From: Cymbomonas tetramitiformis
Taxonomy: Eukaryota > Chlorophyta > Pyramimonadophyceae > Pyramimonadales > Pyramimonadaceae
Reading direction: 5' to 3'
Assembly: GCA_001247695.2 (NCBI GenBank)
Contig: LGRX02009951.1
Coordinates: 1 to 20,557 of the forward strand
DNA length: 20,557 bases
The position numbers were made by a program, and so were the translations under genes. The notes beneath the pieces were generated by a model that was given only the letters and a program-made list of their open reading frames with translations, ran no database searches and was not told the origin of the DNA. Shown piece after piece: positions 7,110 through 16,549 of this stretch. Within the stretch, counting starts at the first letter, position 1; every line of letters starts with the position of its first letter.

Positions 7110-10109
7110 ATGGGTAAGCGTGCATCCAAGAAAAGTAAGTCTTCGACCAATGACAGCAGGCTCCCCCCCATTGGCAAGGGACCGATCAAACGCACGCTCA
7201 ATCACGAGTTCGATCATCGTGATAACGCTGACAACATTTACCTTGTCGAGTGTATTTTAGCCGAGCGATTGACCAAATCAGGCGATCGTACAGTGGAAGA
7301 ATGGCTCATTCGCTGGAAAGGCTACAGTCAGGCTCACGACACGTGGGAGCCGATCGAGAACCTGGCCGGTCTGGAGGACGATATCGCCAACTTCCGTAGA
7401 GAGAAGTCACTACTTGAGCCATTGAAGCTTGGGAAGCGTAAACGCAAAACACCCGTCAACGATCACACCCCTGTCGTTGTAGCGGCTGGCAGTAGCGCCG
7501 GTGTCCTCAGCATCCAAAGTGGAGAGAATACTACCCCTGCCACCCAAGAAGATGTTTCAGATGAGAAAGCTGAACGTGAAGAGATCCTTCGTCCTGCCAT
7601 GCGAGGTCGTCGTACCGCGAAGGTACGAGTTTGCATTGCCCCCATTGTATGATGTTCTATTTTCATATCGTGCCTCACTGACTGACTGCATTTGTTCACT
7701 GCGTGACTTTCGTTCACTGACTGACTGCGTTTGTTTTGATCGCAGGTCTGGTCGTTATTCAACGAAATCATCTGCCCCACCACCGATAAGCCCATCGGAC
7801 TTCTTTGTGCCATCGAAAAGTGCGGTGCGCGGCTGGCCTCCTCCACCAACACCACCAACGCCCGCCAGCACCTTTCGTATCTTCACAAGGCCCATCTCGC
7901 CGAATTGGAGGCCGAGGAGTTTGAGGCCAACTTTGCAGATGAGCCGTCCCAGGAGGCTGCCGCCCGCGTCCAGTCTGTGATTTCGAAGAACTCTGCTGTC
8001 TGGCCCCCTGGGAAACGTGACACTCTGACCCGAAAGGTGGTGAATTGGTTGTGCAAACGCGCGAGGCCTTTGAGTTTGCCCGAGCGTGACACCGAGCTTT
8101 CTGACGTCTTGATGTTCGCCTCCGAGGGTGCCTACTCCATGCCGTCCAAGCATAACGTCGTTCGCCAGCTCTGTGTGATTTCTGGGAAGGCCCTCGTTCA
8201 CGATCGACAGAAGGTTGTTGTTTTGAAGAAGGATCGTGTACTTCCTTCATCAGGTGCGTGTTATTTCCCGATGACTGTGCGAATACTTGTGCTGTGACCT
8301 GTCTTGGAGTGCGTGATATTCCTTTTATTCTTAACTGACGGGTACTTTATGGGTCGGGATGCTCGCAGCCATTGACATATGGTCCGAGAACGGTATAGCT
8401 CTGTTGGGGATCCTTCTCTATTTTTGGGCTGCTGGCGGCACAGCCATATCTGAGCTTCTCGTTCGAGCTGTCCCGTTTGGTGAGGTTGCGCACACTGGCA
8501 CTGAGATTGAGCTGGCGACAAAGAGGGCACTTGCCCACCTCGGCGTTGGCGAATTTCGAGAGGCAACTTCCGATGCTGACTGTTTTGAGATCGTCGATAC
8601 TGTCCGCCACTGTCTCCACAAAGCAGTGGCTGACGGTGCGAGCAACGTTCAAAAGGGCCTCGCTGAGTTCGAGACGTCACCTTGTCCCGCTCATGTTGGT
8701 CAGCGCTGTGTTCTGGCGTACCTGGAGGTCCCCTTGATCAACGCGGTGCACGTCAAAACAAAGGGCATAGCAGCTTTGTTTCGCCGATCTCCGCTCGGGC
8801 TTTCTCGTCTCCACCGCTGCCAAACGAAGTACCAGCTTCCAACCACCCAACCCCCCCGATCGGTGGCTGTCCGTTGGAATAGTACATACTTGCAGTGGCA
8901 ACGGTTCCCACCTCAGCAAACGGCCCTTCAAATGTTTGATGTGGAGTCCATGCAACTGAAACTCAGCACCGACGAGATCGGCTCCACGTACCGTGACTTT
9001 CAGCTGGATCTGACTGACTGGCAGCTCATTCAGCAATCGGTACGACCTCCCCTTTTTATTGTTGAGGGATTTACTTGTCTGTAACTATAGCTTGTACCTG
9101 AAGTAGATTGCGTCAGGATTAAAAAGTTAGGGGTTGTCATATAACCACCGTTCAGTTCCGTTGATCGGTTCGGTGGCGACTTCCCCGCGCCTTACGACTG
9201 CGGGCTTGTACCCCGTGGCACCGGAGGTTTATCCGTGATAGCAATATAGTTAGTTGTGCCACACTTTTATGTGATTGAGCTGCAATTCTTCCTGAAAAGT
9301 TTTAACTTATCATTGCTGTGTGTTTGCAGCTTCCTATATTGGAGCCGGTGAACGAGTACACCCGCATCATCCAAGGCACTCGTTATGTCACGATGTCCTT
9401 GGTGTTGCCCATGACGGCTTGGCTCATCGAGTTTGAGTTGAAGCCCTCTGTTGACGTGGTATTGGCTGACGGAACGGAGCTGAAACACACTGGGTTGTTA
9501 CCTGCCGTGCGTGAGGGACGTGAAGCCATGTACACGCAGTTCGAGCAACGGTGGTGTGCTGATCTCCCAATGGGCATCCTGGAAGACTACACCGTGTCAA
9601 CCCTTCTTGATCCTCGCTGGAAAAACTGGGACTTCGACGGGTGCAATATCTTTGACTATGGCTCTATGACTCGTGAGCGTGCGCTTAGCTTTCTGCGCAC
9701 TGCGTGGACCGACTTCAAGCCGACTCTGTCTGCTGATTCTGCCCGTTTGTCCTCTTGCGCTTCTGAAAAGCGAGCAACTGGCGAGTCTTCTTTCATGAGG
9801 AAGAAGAAACATACTGCCAGTAGTAGTACCCCTGCTTTAGTCATAAAAGACCAACTTGACACCTACCTGTCTTTGCCCCAAGAAGCTAATGAGGAAGGGT
9901 TTGATGTTATGTTGTGGTGGAATGAGAAGGCAAAGGACCTGCCTGACGTGTATCGCATGGCAAGGCAGTTTTTAGGGTGCCCGGCCACAACTGGTGGTGT
10001 AGAACGAACATTCAGTGCTGCTGGTAGGATCCTTGATGATCTGCGCAAAAGTACTGATGAGGACACTTTGGAGCATATGCTCCGCGTAAGGATCAGTGAC
10101 TGTTCATAG
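7110..10109 (+). CDS. hAT transposase with N-terminal chromodomain and BED finger
   Basis: Four exons (7110-7622, 7746-8253, 8369-9039, 9330-10109) join in frame into 823 residues. The introns start GTACGA, GTGCGT and GTACGA and end in CAG. ATG 7110 lies downstream of a TATA box; the frame is open further upstream, but this ATG fits the domain start. Residues 43-97 form a chromodomain (Y44, WLIRWKGY with W69 and Y72, DTWEP), with the aromatic cage residues of HP1-type domains present. A basic linker (KLGKRKRK) follows. A BED-type finger spans the first intron (TAK-VWSLF, C192, C197, H213, H218). The RNase H-like core has DIWSENG (D343), VADGASN (D429) and VAVRWNSTY (near 510). The C-terminus has WWNEKAKDLPDVYRMARQFL and VERTFSAAGRI, the hAT dimerisation region. 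The product should bind the element ends and catalyse cut-and-paste movement in the nucleus. The chromodomain may steer it to methylated histone H3; that role is inferred. Confidence 0.93.
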
Positions 10110-10271
10110 ATAATATTATTCATATGATAGATTGTCAGCCTGTTGTGTGCCTTGCATGAACAGCTTGGCTGAACTTATCTTTTTAGCCTGAACAACTTGC
10201 CTGAACTGGCCTTCACCTTACTTTGTGTGAAATACCCCTTGCAGTCTTGATATTCGGGAAAAAACACTGTT

Positions 10272-10512
10272 ATCAAATAGGTTTGTATAGAGTAAAAACA
10301 CTAACCCAATAGGTTTTGATCAGTTAATAAACACTAATCAAATAGGTTCCACTTGACTGAAAATTAAGAATCGAATAGGTTACAAAAGAATCAGTACAGT
10401 AATCAAATATGTTTGAAAGGTGCACAAACACCCAACACAATAGGTTTCTCAGCATACACTAATTACAATCAAATAGGTATCAGAACATTGATAATCAGGT
10501 ATCAAATCGGTT
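10272..10512 (+). repeat. right subterminal array, eight motifs at 33-bp period
   Basis: Motifs related to ATCAAATAGGTT start at 10272, 10304, 10337, 10370, 10402, 10435, 10468 and 10501, at intervals of 32 or 33 bp. They have the same orientation as the left array, so they are direct rather than mirror-image. The outermost motif ends about 60 bp from the right end of the element; the outermost left motif starts 61 bp from the left end. A degenerate ninth copy may lie at 10533. Confidence 0.9.
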
Positions 10513-10572
10513 ATGAAAATGCACTAATTAGTTACTAAGAGGTTTCGATTTTCAAACTAATGCCCAGCCTTG

Positions 10573-10580
10573 ATCGCACT
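10573..10580. repeat. right 8-bp target site duplication of the hAT element
   Basis: ATCGCACT directly follows the right terminal repeat (ending CCCAGCCTTG) and is identical to the copy at 6501-6508. Confidence 0.95.
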
Positions 10581-11213
10581 AAATAGTACTTGACACCTCT
10601 AGTGATCTTATCTGAGAGAATGTGTGATATCTCAAATAATGGTTGCCCTTCTTCGGTGATCATCTGTGGCAGAGGCAAAGGTGCTTGGATCGAGTCATTA
10701 TATAACTCTATTCTGGATACAGGCTGAACCGGATGGATACGAATGTCGAGATCCCCGAAATCTAGCTCATAAGCACGTCCATGGCTGACAACTTTGGATA
10801 TGGTAAACGGCCCAATATATGGCTGCTTAAAGTGTCTGCCTGCCTCTGTCAAACCAGTCCATTGGATAAACTCAGTCCGTAGAAGAACTTTCTGCCCTAT
10901 TGCAAATTGTCGGGGCATGTGAGTCTTATTGAATCTGGCTCGGTTGATTTCTGCTGCTCGGGAAATGTTGTCTACCGCATTGGCATGAACAGCCGAGTAC
11001 TGGTCAAAGTGATCTCGAATAGCATTCTGTATTGGAACAGGAGCTTCTGGCGGAATAGTGATTGCCAGATCATGAGGCGAAAGTGGCTGCGCCATGGAGT
11101 CGAGATAAAAGGGTGTGTAACCAGTCGTAGCAGAAACTGTGTTGTTGATTGCAAACTCCACCAGAGGCAACTTGTCCTCCCATGAATTGGCTGAAGTATC
11201 ATTGCAACAACAC

Positions 11214-11292
11214 CTGAGGAAAAAAATACTTTCTAATCAGTAATTATAAACCGGAGGTTGGTGAATCATGCATCAAACAAAATGTAAAATAC
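11214..11292 (-). other. 79-bp intron-like insert inside the integrase
   Basis: On the minus strand the insert begins GTATTTTAC, after ATCCTCAG, and ends TATTTTTTTCCTCAG, before GTGTTG. Splicing at these sites joins AG to G and restores the conserved EDILR-C...LPLVEF frame (phase 2). The sequence CCTCAGGT occurs at both borders, so the insert could also be read as an insertion flanked by an 8-bp duplication. Copy B lacks this part of the element, so the two cannot be compared. Confidence 0.7.
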
Positions 11293-12175
11293 CTGAGGAT
11301 GTCCTCAATGAAGGCATGGCTTCGCTCATTGCTTGCATTCGACTGTGGATGGTGTGAAGACGTCATAGACAATCTCGTACCAGTAGATTTCCACAGTGTT
11401 TGCCAGAATGAAGAAGTAAATCTGGGATCTCGATCTGAAATGATGTTCCTCGGAAGACCATGGAGCTTGAAGATATGCTGCATATATATAGAAGCAGTAT
11501 GCTGAGCAGTCCAGGTCATGTTGAAAGGAATGAGATGACAGCGATGAGTGAATTGGCACATTGCCACAAATATACTGTCGTGCCCGTTAGTGGTGATAGG
11601 CAGATCAGTAATCCAGTCAAGTGATACATCAAGCCATTTTGTCTTAGGCACACAATAGCGAATTTGTGACTGACCATAAGGTTTGTGTCTCCTCGTTTTC
11701 TGGCGTTGGTACACGGGGCACTCCCGAATGTACTGGATTGCTACCTTCGTCATTCCTGGCCAGTAATATCGGCTACGCAATAATAAATGGAGCATGCGAT
11801 TTTTGCCTACATGACCAGAAATAGTGGCTGAGTGACACTCATGAAGTAGAATGTGGCGAAGCTGTGTGATCTCACCGTCATCTGTAGGAACTTTGGCAGT
11901 AGGTGGAATATAAAGCTGTCTGCCAAAAATCGTTTTGCGATATATCAATCCCTGAATGAGTTCGAAATTGCTGACTGTCTGTGATGATGTCGCTGATGCC
12001 AGCTTGGATAATATAGATTGTGCAAATGGGTCACGATCATACTGTGATATAATAATGTCGTGAAGCTGATGACCCGATGATGCAGTTAGAAGATCAATAA
12101 ATGTAGGGTCTGTAGATGTTATATCGGCTGATGAAGTTGCCAATGAGGCAATGTGATGTTGCAGACTATCGGTGA

Positions 12176-12649
12176 GTTCGAAGAGAGCAGAAATACGTGT
12201 AAGAGCATCTGCGACCTTATTCTTATCTCTGCAATGTGCTCAATCCGAAAGTTGTACTCGGAGAGCTCATCCAACCACCTTGCCTGTTTGGGGCTTAGTG
12301 TGGATTTGGACTGGAAATAAACCAGTGGCTGATGATCTGAGCGAACGATAGTCTCTGGAGCTCCCAGCAAGCCCATTTTTGGAAGCCCTCCACAATGGCA
12401 AATAGCTCAATCTCAGGAATAGGCCAGCGTCTCTGTGTATCAGAAAGTGTTACGCTGTGATAGCCACACGCCCTCGTGCCTTTGCCTTGATCCTGTAGGA
12501 CTACTTGACCAACGTGTGTGCCTGATCCATCGACCTCCATAATGGATGGCAGTTTCTGATCTGGAAGCTGTAGTACTGGAGCATTGCAGATGGCACTTTT
12601 GAGATTGTCGATTGCCCGCTGCTGCTCAGATTCCCAGACAAATTCTGCA
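12176..12649 (-). pseudogene. gypsy copy A RNase H region, frameshifted
   Basis: The minus strand carries MEVDGSGTHVG (first catalytic Asp), PIPEIELFAIVEG (Glu), VRSDHQPLVYF (Asp) and the conserved LSPKQARWLDELSEYNF, as in Ty3/gypsy RNase H. Compared with copy B, one base is missing near 12230 (cttatctctgc against cttctcgcctgc), which destroys the final AGEKNKVADAL motif. A block near 12371-12380 also differs from copy B and shifts the frame. The domain is inactive. Confidence 0.85.
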
Positions 12650-13605
12650 TTATCGATCCTTCAGAAGACGATTCAGTGCCTCGGCAATCTTGGAGAATTT
12701 TGGAATAAATCTCCTAAACTGGCCGACCATGCCCAAGAATGACCGAAGTGAAGACTTGCCATCTTTAGCCATGCGGCGTAGAGGCCGTTTACCAACGGTT
12801 GGGCCACAGGATACTGGAGGCTGAATAGTCATGACTGCCCGGATTCTGTCTTCAATGATTGATAAGCCTGCCTCTGAGATGTGGTGTCCGATAAAGTCGA
12901 TACTTCTGACGAACAACTCAACCTTAGAAGGCCTGATGTAGAACTGATGCTCTCTGCAGCGCTGTAGGAACTGGCGAACTTGCTTCACGTGTGTGTCAAA
13001 ATCTGTACTGTACACTATGGTGTCATCCATGAAAATGACTAAGAATTGATCAATGAAGTCAAAGAATGCTCGGTTTCCAACACGCAGAGCGGTCGCAGGA
13101 GCGTTAGGCAACCCAAAGCATCACTGTCCACTCATATGAACCATATCTAGTTTGCATTGCTGTCTTATGGATGTCGTCTGGATGAATGGGAATCTGATGG
13201 AAAAACTGGTTAAAATCGAATCTGCTGAGCCAGCGTGCCCCCTTAAGCTGTGCAAGAAGGGTATCATGAGGTGGCAATGGATACGTGTCCTTTATAGTGA
13301 TGTTATTAAGGGCACGATAATCACAGCATATCCTCCACTTCCCCCCTGGCTTAGGAGCGAAAATGATTTGGGCACCCATATGGTGATGATGACGGACGAA
13401 GGATACCCAACTCGACATATTTGATGATTTGCCGTTTGAGCTCCTCCATCATAGGCACTGGAATAGTTCGAACTGGCTGTGATGGTGGCTTATGCCCAGG
13501 TTCAATGTTGATGCGATGATATCCACCTTCAAACCGTTCTGGCCTATGGCCAGCTGGAAGATCCTCCTGGAAAATATCTGAAAAGTCTTCTCTGACACGA
13601 TCACG
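12650..13605 (-). pseudogene. gypsy copy A reverse transcriptase, frameshifted
   Basis: The minus strand shows the RT blocks in order: GILRPSSSPYG, KWRICCDYRALN, YPLPPHDTLLAQLKGARWLSRFD, then VM followed after a frame change by FGLPNAPATALR, and VIFMDDTIVYS near 13030, with the catalytic pair in MDD. HISEAGLSIIEDRI and SFLGMVGQFRRFIPKFSKIA complete the thumb and connection. The frame changes fall after PYG (about 13380) and at VM-FGL (about 13120). The second lies at the same base in copy B, so it was inherited. Confidence 0.92.
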
Positions 13606-14259
13606 TTATGCTATGACTTCTGGGTCTTCCATGGTAGTGTCTGAGTCAGTTGCTGTCATGACCACTTCACCATCAACCTCTGAGAGACAAAAGAGATAAG
13701 CTACGGCTTCTTCAGCCGACCCACTGGATCGTATACGTCGCAGGTGCTTTCTCATCGTGGTAGCACTGACCAGTTCCATTTCAGGAAGGCCATCTGCTTT
13801 CTGAGTATCTTCAACTCTGGAAAGCACTGTGCGAACACTGGAACCTGAAGAGTGTGTCTTGGTGATCGTCGTGTTCTTGGACTGAAAGTCAATATGTGGG
13901 TTCCTCCTCTCCAACCAATCCTGTCCCAGGATTACTGTGAAGGGTGTCATATCAATAACATATAGGTCCACTGAATCCTTATACTTACCCAGCGTAAATG
14001 TAGCATTGGGAAGATAGGATGTACAGGGTAATTGGCTTCCTCCAGCCAACCCCACTGAGAATGATTTAGCTTCTGATGGTGATATACCCAGCTGAGAAGC
14101 AAATTGTCTGTCGATGAATGACGATGTGGCTCCAGGGTCTATCAAAATAGTAGTACTCTGTCCATGTACTTTTCCCTTATACAACAACAGCTTCTTCTGT
14201 GATTTCAGCTGTGCTGTCTGTGATTGCATCTGTGCGATGTGATCTGAGGGAGTGTCCAT
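13606..14259 (-). pseudogene. gypsy copy A aspartic protease region
   Basis: This is an open frame of 217 residues with ILIDPGATSSFID (catalytic Asp at residue 41 in a D-x-G-A context) and the later VILGQDWLERRNP, the two landmarks of retropepsins in Ty3/gypsy elements. A 30-40 residue linker separates gag from it. The frame closes with TAA directly after DPEVIA, yet the following sequence (RDRVREDFSDIF...) continues in the same frame into RT. The stop therefore interrupts one polyprotein. Copy B has the same TAA at the same place. Confidence 0.9.
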
Positions 14260-14348
14260 CTGCTGGAACTGTAGTGCCAGACTGGATAGAACTTCTTCTG
14301 AGATACTCTCAACCCGGCCACTTGCTTCAGTGGTATGTTCAGGCTGAT

Positions 14349-16389
14349 CTATCCCCGGGTTGCCCTCATCACTGGTACCTGTGCAGTACCCGGAGAGTTT
14401 CCCTGAGGACCTGGAGCTGATGCTGGAGCTGGAGCTGCAACTGCTGCATTAATGCTCTGCTGATTCTGAAGCTCCTTAACCAGGGTGTTGACTGTTTTCA
14501 GGAGCTTGCTAGACTCACTTTTGCCACCCTGATTATTCTGTTGCTGCTGTCCTCCTTTCTGATTCCAATAAGGATTCTGAGCTGGAGGATTGCCTTTTAT
14601 GGGTTTCCCATCTAATCTGCTGTCTTTGTGGAAAAGCACTCCTTTTTTATGTGACCTGAACGACCACAACGTTCACAAGACTGGGAAGAAGAAGAAGAAG
14701 ATGATGCTGATCCTTTTCCTTTTCCTTTCCCCTTGCCTTTTCCTTTGCCTTTCCCTTTATTTTTCTGGGAATTCTGGTTGGCCTGGTTCTGATTGCCACG
14801 GTCATGTGGCTTGTTGCCACGACCTTTATCCTTATCCTTTTTGGCTGGACCACCTGACTGCTCCTTCTGACCCCTATAATGTAGGGTCTCTGCCTGCTTT
14901 GAATGAACTACATATATAGTTCAAGTCGAGCAGAACCTGTGTGGTCTGTGCCCACGACAGGTTATTCCTTTCATTTTCTGTGAGGAATCTGAGATGAAAC
15001 TGTTTTCTGAGATCTGATTTCATATTGCTGACAAACCGATCCTTTATCAGGACATCCTCCAGATCCACTGCTGCTAGCTAAGCCAGTGATGTAAATGTAC
15101 GTAGATAATCTGAGAATGTTTGGTTACCCTGCTGCAGTCGTGCCATCAAATGTTTTTTGGCAACTGACTGCTTATGGGGGTTCCCGAACTGCCTGAGGAA
15201 TGTGGTCCTGATTTCTTCATACGTGGCATCAGGTGTCTTTGCCACGACATGAAAGAAATGTCCGTCGTTATTCTGGAGGAAGGTAAGAAAAACTGTAATG
15301 AGATCCTTGTCTGCTGCTCCTGGATAGGTGAACTGGAAATATCTATCCATTGTCTCCATCCATACCTCTGCATCCTGTCCGACCCTGTATTCCTTCGGTG
15401 GATTCATTTTCACCTTCGGTATGGGTACTACTGGAACTGATGCCGAGTGTACCTGTCCATCATCTGGGTCTGTGAATGTCTATTGCCCAATGGTAGATCC
15501 TTGGTCAAGGATCAAACTAGAGCGGCATAACGAGTCATCTAGCACGCTCCATTCGACATTTTAAGGTTTGGGGGTTAAAATACACACACTAAATTGTATT
15601 TTTTGTATTACTTTGGACTACCCCATAGCATTTATCAACGCGGAAATCGTACGTCAAGTTGACACAAAGTGGTATCCGATCTCGGAAAAAAGGCTTGATC
15701 CTTGAGAGAGGATCTAAGCATGTAAGTGGAATAGCTGACGTGCATATACATACATATACATTGTTGAGTGATAGGATTATACCTAAGCATCTATTATGTC
15801 AATAATTGATTGGGTAGCAATCAGGAAATGCGTATAATAAATGTAAATATTGAGCAGCTTATAGTTATATAGACCTTATTACTCTATACGTATATAGAGT
15901 GCATGTTCGTTCACCCATTACATTACAAATGTGTGCTAATTTGGATATACTTGTGCGCATATAGTCAGATGCGTGCAATAAATTAGGTAATACATAGCCT
16001 AAATGCCAATATATACTAGCAAATATAGAGTTATTTTGCATCTAACGTTCCATAACTGATGATGCAATTTGATCCTTTGGAGGGGATCTAAAAGTGCCTA
16101 AATCCTTTGCAAAGGAGCATTGGGCAATAGACATGAAGATGGGCGGTGCAAAATCTTCTGTGTACTCATCTTCTGGATCCTGAGGTTCTGTTTCTGGATC
16201 CCTATATCGGCTCATATCTGGTTTCATTCTACTGATGTTATCAAAGTACCCTATATTATCATATCGGGTCTGTGTATCAGCATAACCAGTCAATTATCGT
16301 GGTACTTTAAATCTGCTGTAAGCATCATATGAACCCATGATGTCAAAGAACCAATTAGCTGGATCTGCATCTATTGCTGGAACAGCCAT
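14349..16389 (-). pseudogene. gypsy copy A gag, with CCHC knuckle, split by a 657-bp element
   Basis: ATG 16389 starts MAVPAIDADPANWFFDIMG. The frame has a TAA shortly after SRFKVPR, and after APPIF the 657-bp element intervenes. On its far side come DPPDGQVHSA-like residues, then the retrotransposon gag domain (VGQDAEVWMETMDRYFQFTYPG, FLRQFGNP, LQQGNQTFSDYLRTF). An in-frame TAG follows FTSLA (15078-15080), with the frame continuing LAAVDLEDVL. After a frame change there is a Gly-Lys repeat and a CCHC zinc knuckle, CERCGRSGHIKKEC (14636-14677), which binds genomic RNA in intact elements. Further frame changes precede the protease. The segment is non-functional. Confidence 0.85.
15477..16133. 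mobile_element. 657-bp TG...CA element inserted in gag (solo LTR or Ginger-like MITE)
   Basis: The ends are TGTCTATTGCCCAATG and CATTGGGCAATAGACA, a perfect 16-bp inverted pair. TGAA lies on both sides (15473-15476 and 16134-16137). Copy B has the uninterrupted target GTCTGTGAAGATAGG near 20226-20240, so the limits are firm. The interior has no coding frame. Near each end a GATCC...GGATCAAA segment also pairs loosely. A solo LTR (TG...CA, 4-6 bp duplication) and a non-autonomous Ginger-type DNA element (TGT ends, 4-bp duplication) both fit. A TGGTATCCGATC stretch near 15669 resembles a tRNA-Met primer site, but I would not rely on it. Confidence 0.85.
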
Positions 16390-16549
16390 CTATAAAACAA
16401 ACACCACACCAACAAAAACCTTCAAAATTGGATGTGTGTTGTGACATAAATATATATATATATATAATTGTACATGTATCATGTTTGTACATTATGTAAT
16501 GAGGTGAAGTATAAATATATGATTCCACCACCTTCCCCCCTCAAGGAAG

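Larger units (their letters stand above)
6509..10572 (+). mobile_element. complete 4064-bp hAT transposon encoding a chromodomain transposase
   Basis: The ends are CAAGGCTGGGAAT and the reverse complement CAAGGCTGGGCAT (12 of 13 matching), flanked by perfect 8-bp duplications. In order it contains a left terminal repeat, eight subterminal motifs, a promoter region, a four-exon transposase gene with no internal stop in the spliced frame, eight more subterminal motifs and a right terminal repeat. Everything needed for an autonomous hAT appears to be present. It sits inside the chromodomain codons of gypsy copy A and so is younger than that copy. Confidence 0.95.
10573..12143 (-). pseudogene. 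gypsy copy A integrase, with a 79-bp intron-like insert, cut by hAT
   Basis: Numbering from 12143, the zinc-binding region has H104 and H111 (LLHECHSATISGHVG) and C142, but the second cysteine of the usual C-x2-C is tyrosine (CPVYQR), which should weaken zinc binding. The catalytic triad is visible: D176 (SLDWITDLP), D237 (ISDRDPRF) and E273 (PQSNASNERS). After EDILR the frame is broken by 79 bp (11214-11292), then resumes as RCCCND and DKLPLVEFAINN. A GPF-type module (QPYIGPFTISKV) and the first half of a chromodomain (FEISHILSDKITRGVKYYLVR) follow, and the frame stops at the hAT junction. The remaining half is at 6412-6508. Confidence 0.9.

Noticed and set aside
7463..8250. Minus-strand ORFs under the hAT exons
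   Set aside because: They are shadows of the spliced transposase, whose domains are unmistakable on the plus strand.
12612..12824. Plus-strand ORFs antisense to the gypsy copies (also 13152-13424, 14199-14420, 15174-15440 and their counterparts in copy B)
   Set aside because: They are opposite to clear gag-pol domains and show no protein features of their own.
13100..13125. Programmed frameshift at the shared VM/FGL site in RT
   Set aside because: It falls inside a core RT motif and removes a conserved proline, not at a gag-pol border, so an inherited lesion is more likely.
13600..13610. Alternative genetic code with TAA/TAG read as an amino acid
   Set aside because: The hAT gene and the chromodomain end normally at TAG and TAA, and the same gypsy copies also carry frame changes that recoding of stops would not explain.
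15669..15684. TGGTATCCGATC as a tRNA-Met primer binding site of a plus-strand LTR element
   Set aside because: It lies inside the 657-bp element, no plus-strand gag or pol follows, and no LTR pair is visible around it.
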